Positions 27,123 through 36,488 of a DNA stretch of 64,000 nt are shown piece by piece (within the stretch, counting starts at the first letter, position 1; each line of letters begins with the position of its first letter). A program made the translations under genes and the position numbers. The notes below the pieces were generated by a model. That model was given only the letters and a program-made list of their open reading frames with translations, was not told the origin of the DNA and searched no databases. The stretch is from Microbacterium aurantiacum (GTDB lineage: Bacteria > Actinomycetota > Actinomycetes > Actinomycetales > Microbacteriaceae), in contig NZ_JAJPDW010000004.1 of the NCBI RefSeq assembly GCF_021654035.1, positions 172,370 through 236,369 of the forward strand. The letters run 5' to 3'.

Positions 27123-27340
27123 GCGACCGCATCATCTCGGTCACCGATCCCGCCGTCGCGGTCCTCGGCGGCGGTCTCGGCAACAACGCGCTCCTGCTCG
27201 ACCGTGTCGGCTCCCACCTCGCCCAGCTCGGACGGCCGCTGCCGCTGGCGGGCGACCTCGGCGAGACGAGCAGCGCCCAGGGAGCCGGCATGCTCGCACT
27301 CGACATCGTCCGCCGGACTCTCGGGCTGGCCCTGCCCTGA
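27123..27340 (+). pseudogene. C-terminal fragment of a ROK-family kinase or regulator
   Basis: The frame reads RIISVTDPAVAVLGGGLGNN, then LPLAGDLGETSSAQGAGMLA and a LALP end with TGA. This is the C-terminal 70 residues of a ROK sugar kinase or repressor (LGGGLG loop and the GAG..A helix). The N-terminal ATP and sugar sites are absent. The join to the glycosyltransferase head is at about 27122, so the two pieces form a chance chimera. Confidence 0.85.
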
Positions 27341-27375
27341 GCGCGGTGCGTTGTCCCCGTCGCGGCGGTCCGCGT

Positions 27376-27389
27376 GCGATAACGTTCTC
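27376..27389 (+). promoter_or_regulatory. lacI promoter with overlapping LacI-type operator
   Basis: GCGATAACGTTCTC ends two bases before the ATG. GATAAC, preceded by TGC, fits an extended -10 element, so the transcript is probably leaderless: no ribosome site exists. The complement GAGAACGTTATCGC matches motifs upstream of the VOC gene at 37.8 kb. Autoregulation is inferred. Confidence 0.7.
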
Positions 27390-27391
27390 CT

Positions 27392-28486
27392 ATGAAGCAT
27401 GGGTCGCCGACAATCCAGCACGTCGCCGAGAGCGCGGGCGTCTCCGTCTCCACTGCGAGCCGCGCGCTCGGCAACTACGGCCGCGTGAGCGAGAAGACCC
27501 GCCGCCATGTGGCCGAGGTGGCCGACGCTCTGGGCTACCGCCCCAACCGGCTCGCGCAGAGCATGATCTCCGGCCGCACCGACACCATCGGCGTGATCTG
27601 CGCCGATATCCACAGCCCGTTCTTCTCCGGGATCATGCGGGGCATCACCGACACCGCAGAGGCGGCGGGCTACAGCGTGCTGCTGACCAACAGCGACGAG
27701 AGCTCCGACCGTGAGACCGCCGCTCTCGACCTGCTGCTCGACAAGCGGGTCGACGGCATCATCGTCTCACCCGCCGACGTTCAGCACGTCGAGCACCTCG
27801 CCGATGCCGTCGCCACCGGCAAGCCCGTCGTCATGGTCGACCGGGCGAGCTCACAGCTGCCCACCGACGCCGTGCTCGTCGACGGCCCCGATGCGACGCA
27901 GCGCGCCGTCGCGCACCTGTTCTCCCTCGGCCACCGGCGCGTCGCGATCGTCGCCGAGCTGCGCGAGCCGCGCGAGTCCAACTGGCAGGCGATCTTCCGG
28001 GACGCCGATCTCGAACAGGTCGACCTGTTCAGCCTCAACCCGAGCTCCGCCCGCCTCGCCGGCTACCTCCGGGCCCACGTCAAGGCCGGCATCCCGGTGG
28101 ACCCGCGGCTCGTGTTCCAGAGCGGCGAGTACAGCGTCGAATCGGCGATCCGCGCCACGCTTGCAGGACTCACCGAGCCCGACCCCGCCACCGCAGTGGT
28201 TGCGATCGACAACACCATGGCCCTCGGCGCGTACCAGGCCATCCGGCGCCTGCGACTGCGGATCCCCGAAGACGTCTCCTTCATCGGGTTCGACAACCTC
28301 GAATGGACGGAGCTCGTCCAGCCGCCGGTGTCGGTCATCGAGCAGCCCGTGTACCGCATCGGTCAGCTCGCCGCCGAACGGCTCATCGCACGGCTCGGCG
28401 GTGAGGAGTCCCAACCCGAGATCGTGAACCTCCCCACGAAATTCATCGAGCGGGAATCGACCGCAGCCCCCGGCGCGCGAGCCTGA
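27392..28486 (+). CDS. LacI-family transcriptional regulator
   Basis: The 364-residue protein has a LacI helix-turn-helix at about residues 6-27 (TIQHVAESAGVSVSTASRAL), the hinge RPNRLAQSMISGRTDTIG, and a periplasmic-binding-protein-like ligand domain from 65 to 345. Signature AVVAIDNTMALGAYQAIRRL is intact. It ends with a terminator hairpin and faces the hyuAB operon tail by tail. The operator sequence at its own promoter recurs at the other end of the operon, so it probably controls that operon. The inducer is unknown; by context a sugar or sugar-phosphate derivative. Confidence 0.93.
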   Translation: MKHGSPTIQHVAESAGVSVSTASRALGNYGRVSEKTRRHVAEVADALGYRPNRLAQSMISGRTDTIGVICADIHSPFFSGIMRGITDTAEAAGYSVLLTNSDESSDRETAALDLLLDKRVDGIIVSPADVQHVEHLADAVATGKPVVMVDRASSQLPTDAVLVDGPDATQRAVAHLFSLGHRRVAIVAELREPRESNWQAIFRDADLEQVDLFSLNPSSARLAGYLRAHVKAGIPVDPRLVFQSGEYSVESAIRATLAGLTEPDPATAVVAIDNTMALGAYQAIRRLRLRIPEDVSFIGFDNLEWTELVQPPVSVIEQPVYRIGQLAAERLIARLGGEESQPEIVNLPTKFIERESTAAPGARA

Positions 28487-28495
28487 GCGCATCCG

Positions 28496-28518
28496 GCGCC
28501 GGCTCGTGAAGCCGGCGC
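28496..28518. terminator. Terminator hairpin between lacI and the VOC gene
   Basis: GCGCCGGCT pairs perfectly with its complement after a 5-base loop, between convergent genes. Confidence 0.65.
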
Positions 28519-28529
28519 GATCCGCTCCG

Positions 28530-28997
28530 TCAGATCGCCTCGCCGGCCCACGCCTCGAAGGCATCGCGGTTCACGCGCAGCCCGAGCTCGATCCGCGCTC
28601 CCTCGGGCGTGCGAAGGAAGCGGTACCGCACGCGGTCATCCGGTTCGAGGCCGTCTGCCTCCACGGCGAACCCGTCGGCGACCAGACGCGCGGTCGCCTC
28701 GTCGAGGTCGTAGGCCCAGTAGGTGACGTGGTGCCAGGGCACGCCCGGCCGGTCCTGTTGCCAGAAACTCTCCGGAACCTCCTGGATGAGCTTCACGTAG
28801 GGCAGCTCACCACCGCTCGTCGCGTACCGCAGGGGCGTCTCCTCGACGGCACCGCCGGGGCGGCGGATGCGGGCAAGCGGCTCGGTCACGGGGGCGAACC
28901 GGTGACCGAGCGCGCGGAACCGCCCGAGCGCGGCCTCGATGTCGGAAACGACGAGGCCCAGGTGCTCGGGCGGTCCCAGCCGCACGGGAATCGTCAC
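28530..28997 (-). CDS. VOC-family (glyoxalase fold) protein, operon member
   Basis: The 155-residue protein is one vicinal-oxygen-chelate unit: LGLVVSDIEAALGRFRALGH in the first half, WHHVTYWAYDLDEATARLVA in the second, ending RTPEGARIELGL. Metal-ligand positions are consistent with His15-type, His95-type and Glu140-type residues. It resembles methylmalonyl-CoA epimerase or glyoxalase-type enzymes. It overlaps the end of hyuB by 4 bases and is the last gene of the operon. It is clearly paralogous to the divergent VOC gene at the other end. Confidence 0.85.
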   Translation of the reverse strand: MTIPVRLGPPEHLGLVVSDIEAALGRFRALGHRFAPVTEPLARIRRPGGAVEETPLRYATSGGELPYVKLIQEVPESFWQQDRPGVPWHHVTYWAYDLDEATARLVADGFAVEADGLEPDDRVRYRFLRTPEGARIELGLRVNRDAFEAWAGEAI

Positions 28998-30661
28998 CGG
29001 GTGGTCTTCCCGCGGCGCAGATCCTCCTCGATGGCGATGCGATCACGCGTCGCGGGGTCGCCGTAGCCGCCGCCCCCTCCCGCGCGCAGGCTCACGATCT
29101 CGCCCTGCTGCGCCACGCCCTGGCCCTTCGAGGGCCGCTCGTGCTCGATCCCGTCTGCCGTGATGAGCACGAGCGAAGCGCTCGCGCCCGCACCGCCGCC
29201 TGCGAGGCCCTCCGGCGCGAAGGCCGGATCGGTCTGCTCCGCCTCGGAGAGGAAGCGCAGCGGCTGCTCGGAGATGTTGCGGTAGTCGGCACGGATCCCC
29301 AGCCCGCCGCGGTACTTGCCGGCGCCGCCGGAGTCGGCGATCAGCGAGTACTGCTCGATGCGCAGCTCGTAGTTGGACTCGATGATCTCCGCAGGGATCA
29401 GCGAGCAGTTCGCCATGTGCACGTCGACGGCATCCGCACCGTCGTGGCTCGCCGTGGCACCGGCACCGCCCGCGACGTTCGCGAGGAGGACGACGCCGTC
29501 GCCCGACTTCGGCGAGCGCGATTCGCACACCAGCACGGGCCAGCCGACGAACCAGCTCGCCGACGTCCGCCCGGGTGCGGCCTGCACGAGCGCCCTCGTC
29601 ACGACCGACGCCAGACGCTGCGATGCCAGGTGACGGTCACCGACGGCGGCGGGGAACCGGGGGTTGGTCACCGTTCCGAGGGGCGCGTTCACCACGACGG
29701 GCGCGAGCGAGCCCTCGTTGAACGGCACCTCGTTGGGCATGAGGCATTTCACGGCATAGTGCACGACCGACCACGTGGTGGAGATCGGGATGTTCATGCC
29801 GCCGCGCATCTGCTGAGCGCTGCTTCCGAAGTCGAACGAGATGGAGTCGCCGCTGATGACGACGTCGACCTGCATGTAGACCGGCTCGTCGAGCACGATC
29901 CCGTCGTTGTCGAGGTACCCGTTCGCGGTATAGGTGCCATCCGGCAGCGCTGCGATCTCAGCGCGGGTGCGTTCGGCGGTGTAGTCGAACAGGTCGGCGA
30001 TCGCATTCCGCAGCGTCTCCGAACCGTAGCGGTCGGCCAGCTCGCGGAACCGGCGGGCACCCGCCCGCGCCGACGCGACCTGGGCCCGCAGGTCGCCCTT
30101 GTTCTGCTTCGGGTGCCGCGTGTTCGCGTCGATGATGTCGAGCAGATTCCGCTCGGGCACACCGCGCACCTCGAGCTTGAGCGCCGGCAGCAGGACGCCC
30201 TCTTCGAACACCGACTGCGAGATCGCCGCGGCGGTGCCCGGCGTGCGGCCGCCCCAGTCGGCGTGGTGGGCGATGACGCCCGTGAAGCCGATGAGCTGAT
30301 CCGCTGCGTCGAAGACGGGCACGAACAGGTTGATGTCGTTCGTCTGGCACGCCCCCTGGTACGGGTGGTTCGTGACGAAGACGTCGCCGGGGTGGATGTC
30401 GTCCCCCCACTTGTCGATGCACGAACGAAGCGCCGGCGACATGGAGGCGAGCAGGGTGGGGATGTCGAGCGCGGCGGCGATGAGGCCGCCGCGAGCGTCG
30501 AACACGGCGCATCCGTAGTCGCGCATGTCCTTGACGACGACGCTGAGCGCCGTCCGCCGGAGCGACGAGCCCATCTCCTCGGCGATGGTCTCGAGGGCGT
30601 GGCGTACGACCTCGACGGTGATGGCGTCCGTGCGCCACTGGTGTTCGAGCGTGACGGTCAT
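28994..30661 (-). CDS. hyuB: Hydantoinase/oxoprolinase beta subunit
   Basis: The 555-residue protein belongs to the Hydantoinase_B family, which with HyuA opens N-methylhydantoin, 5-oxoproline or related lactam rings with ATP, or forms acetone carboxylase-like enzymes. Landmarks are SSLRRTALSVVVKDMRDYGC, HPGDVFVTNHPYQGACQTND and TGVIAHHADWGGRTPGTA with conserved histidines. The ATG follows the hyuA stop with one base between, so translation is coupled. The substrate is not determined by the sequence. Confidence 0.93.
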   Translation of the reverse strand: MTVTLEHQWRTDAITVEVVRHALETIAEEMGSSLRRTALSVVVKDMRDYGCAVFDARGGLIAAALDIPTLLASMSPALRSCIDKWGDDIHPGDVFVTNHPYQGACQTNDINLFVPVFDAADQLIGFTGVIAHHADWGGRTPGTAAAISQSVFEEGVLLPALKLEVRGVPERNLLDIIDANTRHPKQNKGDLRAQVASARAGARRFRELADRYGSETLRNAIADLFDYTAERTRAEIAALPDGTYTANGYLDNDGIVLDEPVYMQVDVVISGDSISFDFGSSAQQMRGGMNIPISTTWSVVHYAVKCLMPNEVPFNEGSLAPVVVNAPLGTVTNPRFPAAVGDRHLASQRLASVVTRALVQAAPGRTSASWFVGWPVLVCESRSPKSGDGVVLLANVAGGAGATASHDGADAVDVHMANCSLIPAEIIESNYELRIEQYSLIADSGGAGKYRGGLGIRADYRNISEQPLRFLSEAEQTDPAFAPEGLAGGGAGASASLVLITADGIEHERPSKGQGVAQQGEIVSLRAGGGGGYGDPATRDRIAIEEDLRRGKTTR

Positions 30662-30662
30662 G

Positions 30663-32714
30663 TCAGCCCTCCTGGTCGAAGGTGAGGATGAGGTTGAGGA
30701 GGTGGTCGACGCGACCCGACGCTCCGGGCGGGACGACCGTCGTGGCCTCCCGCTCCTCGACGATCGCGGGACCCGCGAACGTGGCGCCTGCCGCGAGGCT
30801 GGAGCGCTCGAACACGGCCGTGTCGACCCATCCGGCGTCCTTGAAGTAGACGGTCCGGGTGGTGGCCGGCTGCGCGGCGTGCTCGTGCGGCTCGGCGGCT
30901 GGTGCGGCGGATGCCCCGGTCTGGAGCACGCCCGTCGACTCGATCGAGAGGGCGGCCAGCTCGACGCGTTCGTCCGGGTCGCTGTGACCGAACTCAAACT
31001 CGTGCTGCCGGTGGAAGCGCGCGATGCCCTCCTGCAGCAGCGCGTCGTCGATGGGCTTCGAGCCGAGGATGACCTCGACGTCGTTGTCCTGCCACGCGTA
31101 CCGAAACCGGCCGATGCGCAGGTGCGTGACGGCCGCGACGCCGCTGGGCGCGAGCCGCGACTCGGCCTCGGCGATCAGCGGGGCGAAGGCCGCTTCGATG
31201 TCGCTCGCGTCGACATCCGCGAGGCCCCGGTCGACGACGGTGGTGAAGTCGTACTTCAGGTCGGAGTCGGCCAGGCCGACGGCCGAGAGCGTTCCCGGGT
31301 TCGACGGGATGAGGACGCCGCCCACGCCGACCATGCGCGCCACGTTCGCAGCATGCATGGGACCGGCGCCGCCGAACGGCAGCAGCTGGAACTCGCGCGG
31401 GTCGAACCCGCGGTTCACGCTCACGACCCGCACGCCGCGGGCCATGATGGAGTCCGCGACCTCGAGGATGCCGACCGCGGCCTCCTCCACCGTGATTCCG
31501 AGCGGGACGGCGACGTGCTCTTCGACCGCCCGCCGGGCCGCCTCGACGTCGAGAGCCATCTCGCCGCCGAGGAACCGGCTCGGATCGATGCGGCCGAGCA
31601 CGACGTGCGCGTCGGTCGTCGTCGGCCGCGTGCCGCCCCGGCCGTAGCTGGCGGGCCCGGGCATCGCGCCCGCGCTCTCCGGGCCCACCCGCAGCAGTCC
31701 CGCACGGTCGACCCGGGCGAGCGAGCCGCCGCCCGAGCCGATCGTGTGGATGTCGAACTGCGGGACCAGCAGCGGCCGGCCCTCGAACAGCGTCTCGCGC
31801 TCGATCTGCGCGCGACCCTCGTGGATCAGCGCGATGTCGGTCGAGGTGCCCCCCATGTCGAACGTGATCTGGTTCCCGTATCCGGGTTCCTGCGCGACCT
31901 TGGTGGCCGCCAACACGCCTGCCGCCGGTCCCGACAGGACCATGCGGTGGGCGTTGCGTGCGGCCTCTTCAGCCGTCATCACGCCGCCGTTCGACTGCAT
32001 GATGTACAGCGGTGCGGTCAGCCCGACGTCGCCGACGCCGTCGATGATGCCGCGCATGTAGCGGGCCACGAGCGGCTGGAGCGCTGCGCTGACCGCCGCC
32101 GTCGACGACCGCGGGTACTCCTTGATCTCCGGCGCCACCTCGCTGCTGATGGCGACCGCGAGGTCCGGAAGGGCTTCGCGGAGGGCCGCTGCGATCCGCC
32201 GCTCGTGCTCGGAGTTCCGGAAGCTGAACAGCAGCGACACCGCGACGGCCTCGACTCCGGCGTCGCGGACCTGCTCGACGACCCGGGCGATCGCCTCGTC
32301 CGTGAGCTCACGGACGACGCCGCCGAGGCGGTCGACCCGCTCGGCCACCTCGAAGACGAGGTCGCGAGGCACGTAGGCCGGCGGCTTCTCGGCCGTGAGG
32401 TCGAACAGGGCGGGCCGCAGCTGCGTGCCGATCTCGAGCACATCGCCGAAGCCCTCCGTGACGATGAGGGCCGTCGGCGGGAGCTTCGCCTCGAGCAGGG
32501 CGTTGGTCGCCACCGTCGAGCCGTGCGCGAAGATCCCGAGCTCGGCGACATCCACTCCCCGCGTCTGGCCGATGCGCCGGATGCCGTCGAGGATGCCGAT
32601 CGACGCGTCGTGCGGGGTCGACGGCACCTTCTCGACGAGGCGGTTGCCCTCGTCGTCGATGACGACGATGTCGGTGAAGGTCCCGCCGACGTCGATTCCC
32701 AGGCGTGCTGTCAT
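30663..32714 (-). CDS. hyuA: Hydantoinase/oxoprolinase alpha subunit
   Basis: The 683-residue protein starts with the Hydantoinase_A N-terminal fold RLGIDVGGTFTDIVVIDDEG, an actin-like ATP-binding strand pair, and continues with FDMGGTSTDIALIHEGRAQ and PFGGAGPMHAANVARMVG, typical of the ATP-using subunit. It forms the complex with HyuB encoded next to it. The gap to the upstream binding-protein gene is 52 bases. Within the operon the enzyme is the best candidate to hydrolyse a lactam or imide made or imported by the earlier genes. Confidence 0.94.
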   Translation of the reverse strand: MTARLGIDVGGTFTDIVVIDDEGNRLVEKVPSTPHDASIGILDGIRRIGQTRGVDVAELGIFAHGSTVATNALLEAKLPPTALIVTEGFGDVLEIGTQLRPALFDLTAEKPPAYVPRDLVFEVAERVDRLGGVVRELTDEAIARVVEQVRDAGVEAVAVSLLFSFRNSEHERRIAAALREALPDLAVAISSEVAPEIKEYPRSSTAAVSAALQPLVARYMRGIIDGVGDVGLTAPLYIMQSNGGVMTAEEAARNAHRMVLSGPAAGVLAATKVAQEPGYGNQITFDMGGTSTDIALIHEGRAQIERETLFEGRPLLVPQFDIHTIGSGGGSLARVDRAGLLRVGPESAGAMPGPASYGRGGTRPTTTDAHVVLGRIDPSRFLGGEMALDVEAARRAVEEHVAVPLGITVEEAAVGILEVADSIMARGVRVVSVNRGFDPREFQLLPFGGAGPMHAANVARMVGVGGVLIPSNPGTLSAVGLADSDLKYDFTTVVDRGLADVDASDIEAAFAPLIAEAESRLAPSGVAAVTHLRIGRFRYAWQDNDVEVILGSKPIDDALLQEGIARFHRQHEFEFGHSDPDERVELAALSIESTGVLQTGASAAPAAEPHEHAAQPATTRTVYFKDAGWVDTAVFERSSLAAGATFAGPAIVEEREATTVVPPGASGRVDHLLNLILTFDQEG

Positions 32715-32766
32715 GTTGCTTCTCTTCTTCTCTGCGGTTGGATCGGGGTGCGTGAACCGGCCTCGA

Positions 32767-33753
32767 TCAGCGGTAGAACAGGGCCTCGATCTCGGGCTCG
32801 TTCATGTTCTCCTGGGTGGCGAGCACGTGCGTGACCAGCACGTCGTCGCTCTCGGTGCCGTTGCGGATGTACTCCACGAGGCGGGTCACCGACTGGCGGC
32901 CCATCTCGGCGGCCTGCTGGATCGTGAGCGCATCCACGTCGCCTGCGGCGAGCAGATCGACCTGCTCCTTGTCGGCGTCGACGCAGATGAGCGCGATGTC
33001 GCCCGACTTCCCGGCCTGCTTGACCGCCTGGGCGGCGCCGATGCACGCGTTGCCCCAGGAGGTGTAGATGGCGTCGATGTCGGGGACGCGGGAGATGAGG
33101 CCCGTCGCCTTCAGCTGGTTCTCCGAGATGTCGAGACCGGCGTACTCATTGCCGACGTTCTCGAGGCCGGGGTACTGCTTGAGCGCTTCCTCCCAGCCGG
33201 ACAGGCGCAGGTCGATGCTCTCGATGCCGGGCGTGTACCCGAGGTAGCCGACCTTCCCCTCACCGCCGGTGACCTCGTTGGCGCGCTCGGCGGCGAGCGT
33301 CCCGCTCTCCTGGCCGTCCGACTTGATCGTGAAGAGCCGGGCGGCGGGGTCGGCGACGTCCGAGTCGACGGTCACGACGGGTGTCCCGCCGTCGAAGATC
33401 GCCTTCAGGGGCGCGGAGAGGGCGACGGAGTCGGATGCGGAGAAGATGATGCCGTCGGGCTTGCCCGCGGCTACCTGCTGCAGCATGGACGTCTGGTTCG
33501 CGGCGCTCTCCTCGGCCGGGCCCTGCCACGTGAGGTTGACGCCGAGCTCCTCGGCCGCTTCTTCCGCACCGGCGATCATCGTCTGGTAGAACGGCCGGGT
33601 CTGGCTGTTGAGGACCATGGCGATCTCGAGCGTGTCGCCGTCGCCGGGGTCCGCCGAGGGCGACCCGGCGCTGTTCGATGCGCACGAGGTGAGGAGGAGG
33701 AGTCCGGCGACGGCGGCGATGCTCGCACCGGTGACCACACGGGTCTTGTTCAT
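32767..33753 (-). CDS. Sugar ABC transporter substrate-binding lipoprotein
   Basis: The 328-residue protein has a lipobox LLLLTSC (Cys24) and is anchored outside the membrane. The rest is a Peripla_BP_4 domain of the ribose/fructose type: LEIAMVLNSQTRPFYQTMIA, KPDGIIFSASDSVALSAPL, GKVGYLGYTPGIES and IDAIYTSWGNACIGAAQAV. Together with the permease and the single ATPase it forms a Frc/Rbs-like importer. The intergenic gap to the permease is 93 bases, the largest in the operon. Confidence 0.93.
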   Translation of the reverse strand: MNKTRVVTGASIAAVAGLLLLTSCASNSAGSPSADPGDGDTLEIAMVLNSQTRPFYQTMIAGAEEAAEELGVNLTWQGPAEESAANQTSMLQQVAAGKPDGIIFSASDSVALSAPLKAIFDGGTPVVTVDSDVADPAARLFTIKSDGQESGTLAAERANEVTGGEGKVGYLGYTPGIESIDLRLSGWEEALKQYPGLENVGNEYAGLDISENQLKATGLISRVPDIDAIYTSWGNACIGAAQAVKQAGKSGDIALICVDADKEQVDLLAAGDVDALTIQQAAEMGRQSVTRLVEYIRNGTESDDVLVTHVLATQENMNEPEIEALFYR

Positions 33754-33846
33754 TGTGTTGCTCCTTCGGGCGTTGATTAGGGACATGGATGGGAAGGTGG
33801 TGCAGGTCGGGGGCGTTCGGGCTCGTCGCCCGTCCGCCTTCGCGGG

Positions 33847-34896
33847 CTAGCCGCGGGCCGCTCGGCTCCGGCGGTACTGGTCGGCCCAGACCGCCAGCAG
33901 CAGGACGACGCCGATGGCGACGTTCTGCCAGAACGGGGGCAGGCCCATGACGACGAAGCCGCTCGTGAGGGTCGCCGGGATGAACGCTCCGACGATCGTT
34001 CCGGACATCCGTCCGCGACCGCCCCAGAGGCTCGTGCCGCCGATGACCACGGCGGTGATCGCGGCCAGCGCCGTGCCGGTGTATCCCGAGATGGTCGCCG
34101 TGGTGTACCTGGCGACGTCGATCGTCCCGACGATGCCGGACAGCAGACCCACCATGCCGTAGACGACGATGAGGTGGCGGTCGACGTTGATGCCCGCGCG
34201 GCGAGCGGACTCGGGGTTGGCGCCGATCGCGAAGTTGCGCAGTCCGAAGCGGGTCTTCGCGAGAACGAACCAGAGCACGGCGACCACGATCGCGGCGGTG
34301 AGCACGGGGTACGGGATCACTCCGAGGAACTTCCCCATGCCGTACGCGGTCTGCAGTTCGACGGGTGCGCCGGTCACGTTGACGCCGCCGGACCAGATCT
34401 GCGTGAGCCCGAGGATGAGCGTGCTCGTGGCGAGCGTGGCCACGAACGGCGGGATCTTCGTCCGGGTCACGATCAGTCCGTTGACGACGCCCCAGCCCGT
34501 GCCCACGAGGACCGCGACGAGCGCACCGAGGAGCACGGGCCCGAGGACGGCCCACAGCGTGCGCTCCTCGCCCAGGAGGTTCGCGGTCATGGTCGACATC
34601 ACCTGTGCCGCCGCCACGGACGAGAACGCGACCATCGAGCCGACGGAGAGGTCGATGCCAGCCGCGATGAGCAGGAACGTCACGCCGGCGCCGATGAGGG
34701 CCAGCTGCGAGCCCGTGAGCGCGATCGACTCGATGTTCTGCACCGACAGAAACGTTCCGGGCGGAGTGAGCAGGCTGAAGGCGACGACGATCAGCACCAG
34801 GAGCGCGAAGATCGTCAGCTCCGACAGACTGCCGCTCGTGAGGAGGCGGCCCGGCGAGAAGCGCCGTTGCGGCTGCGTGAGCGTGGCCTCGGTCAT
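33847..34896 (-). CDS. Sugar ABC transporter permease (RbsC/FrcC type)
   Basis: The 349-residue protein is a BPD_transp_2 permease with eight to ten transmembrane helices. GAGVTFLLIAAGIDLSVGSM and VIGGTSLWGGRGRMSGTIVG are the family signatures. It is a single permease, so the transporter would use it as a homodimer. The start ATG overlaps the upstream ATPase stop by four bases. Confidence 0.93.
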   Translation of the reverse strand: MTEATLTQPQRRFSPGRLLTSGSLSELTIFALLVLIVVAFSLLTPPGTFLSVQNIESIALTGSQLALIGAGVTFLLIAAGIDLSVGSMVAFSSVAAAQVMSTMTANLLGEERTLWAVLGPVLLGALVAVLVGTGWGVVNGLIVTRTKIPPFVATLATSTLILGLTQIWSGGVNVTGAPVELQTAYGMGKFLGVIPYPVLTAAIVVAVLWFVLAKTRFGLRNFAIGANPESARRAGINVDRHLIVVYGMVGLLSGIVGTIDVARYTTATISGYTGTALAAITAVVIGGTSLWGGRGRMSGTIVGAFIPATLTSGFVVMGLPPFWQNVAIGVVLLLAVWADQYRRSRAARG

Positions 34897-35669
34897 GCGT
34901 GGCTCCTGTTCGGGTCGACGTCGGCGACACCGGTCATCGCCGCGATGAGGTCGTTGGTGGTGACGTCGTCGATCGACGCCGTGAGCACGTCGCGGCCGAG
35001 CCGGAGGACGGTCACGCGGTCGGCGACCCGGAAGACGTCGGGCAGGTTGTGGGAGATGAGCAGCACGGGAAGCCCGCGCTCGTCGCGCACGCGCTCGATG
35101 AGCTCGAGCACGAACGCGGTCTGCGCGACACCGAGCGCGGCGGTGGGCTCGTCCATCATGATGAGCGACGTGCCCCACAGCGAGGCTCGCGCCACCGCGA
35201 CGGCCTGCTTCTGACCGCCCGACATCATTTCGACTTCGCTGTCGTAGCGCTGGATCTTCGCGCCGAGCTGCGACAGCTCCGTCTCCGCCCGGCGGTTCAT
35301 CGCCTTGCGGTCGACCATGCCGAGGCGTCCGCGGAAGCCGGGCTTGAGCAGCTCCCGGCCGAGGAACAGGTTCTCTCCCGGCGTCAGGCTGGGGGCCAGA
35401 GCGAGGTCCTGGTAGACCGTCTCGATCCCGGCATCCTGAGCATCCTTGGGGACCTTGAACGACTGGGTCGTGCCGTTGACCTCGATCGTGCCCTCATCGG
35501 GCACCACGGCGCCCGCGATGACCTTCATGAGGGTGGACTTGCCGGCGCCGTTGTCTCCCAGGAGGGCATGGACCTCCCCCGGGCGCACCGACAGGTTCAC
35601 CCCGCGCAGCGCCTGCACATGGCCGTACGACTTCGTGATGCCCGACACCTTCAGTGCGTCAGCGGTCAC
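34893..35669 (-). CDS. Sugar ABC transporter ATPase, single-domain (FrcA type)
   Basis: The 258-residue protein has one ABC domain: Walker A GDNGAGKST at 38-46, signature MSGGQKQAVAVARASLW, and Walker B LIMMDEPTAALG. Ribose-type ATPases usually have two fused domains of about 500 residues; this single domain resembles the rhizobial fructose importer FrcA. The GTG start, with GGAGG upstream, lies inside the 3' end of the PfkB gene (11-base overlap). Confidence 0.93.
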   Translation of the reverse strand: MTADALKVSGITKSYGHVQALRGVNLSVRPGEVHALLGDNGAGKSTLMKVIAGAVVPDEGTIEVNGTTQSFKVPKDAQDAGIETVYQDLALAPSLTPGENLFLGRELLKPGFRGRLGMVDRKAMNRRAETELSQLGAKIQRYDSEVEMMSGGQKQAVAVARASLWGTSLIMMDEPTAALGVAQTAFVLELIERVRDERGLPVLLISHNLPDVFRVADRVTVLRLGRDVLTASIDDVTTNDLIAAMTGVADVDPNRSHA

Positions 35670-36483
35670 GGAGCACCTCCTTCTCTTCGAGGGGCGTCGG
35701 ATGCCCGAAGGCGCCCCGGTACGTGCACACGGTGGCGGCGAACGCCGTGGCGGCCTCGAGCGCGTCCGGGATCGACGCACCGCTGAAGGCGGCGCGTGCG
35801 AACGCCGTCTGGAACGCGTCGCCGGCTCCGGTCGTGTCGACGACGTCGACCGGGGCGGCGGCCTGCGTGTGGTTCGTGCGGCCGTCGGTCGCGATCGCTC
35901 CGCGAGCGCCGCGGGTGACCACGGCGATCCGAGCGCCCCTCTCGACAGCATCGCGGGCGAGCGCGAAGCAGGCCTCCTCCGACTCGGTCTCGCGCGAGAA
36001 CGCGGCGATGGCGAGGTGATCGACGACGTCGCTGGCGGTCTCGACGCTCGTGTACGAGAAGTCGAACATGACCGGCGCCAGCCTACTGAGCGCCGGGATC
36101 TGCGCGAGGGTGCGGCTGGAGTGTCCGGTGTGGATCCAGTCGTGACCGGCGAGGGCTTCGAGCTCGGCATCGCCGAGGACGACGTGGCTCATGGGCGGGA
36201 CGTACGCGGTGAAGACGCGGTTGCCGTCCTCGTCGATCCGGATGTCGGTGATCGAGGTCTGCTCGTCCGAGACGCGGACCCCGCTGACATCGACCCCCTC
36301 GGCGCGCAGCGCATCGACGATGCCCTGTCCTTCGGCGTCGGAGCCGACGATGCCGTGGTACGCGGAGTCGACGCCGAGCCGCGCGGCGAACACCGCGGCG
36401 TTCACCGCGCTGCCCCCGGGGAACCCGATGCCTTCCTCGAGATATCTGTCGACGCAGTTGTCGCCGACGCTGGCCATGCGCAT
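35659..36483 (-). CDS. PfkB-family sugar kinase (FrlD-like)
   Basis: The 274-residue kinase has the N-terminal signature GDNCVDRYLEEGIGFPGGSA and the C-terminal catalytic motif VDTTGAGDAFQTAF with the base Asp. The short length and GDNCxDxY opening resemble fructoselysine 6-kinase FrlD more than ribokinase or fructokinase. The neighbour upstream is a SIS protein like FrlB, and in the known Frl system FrlD phosphorylates and FrlB splits the product. Fructosamine or another ketose derivative is the likely substrate (inference). It starts five bases after the SIS stop. Confidence 0.88.
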   Translation of the reverse strand: MRMASVGDNCVDRYLEEGIGFPGGSAVNAAVFAARLGVDSAYHGIVGSDAEGQGIVDALRAEGVDVSGVRVSDEQTSITDIRIDEDGNRVFTAYVPPMSHVVLGDAELEALAGHDWIHTGHSSRTLAQIPALSRLAPVMFDFSYTSVETASDVVDHLAIAAFSRETESEEACFALARDAVERGARIAVVTRGARGAIATDGRTNHTQAAAPVDVVDTTGAGDAFQTAFARAAFSGASIPDALEAATAFAATVCTYRGAFGHPTPLEEKEVLRDR

Positions 36484-36488
36484 CTCGG

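Noticed and set aside
27300..27391. Consensus -35 element for lacI
   Set aside because: TTGTCC at 27351 is 21 bases from the -10, too far for a standard spacing; only the extended -10 is proposed.
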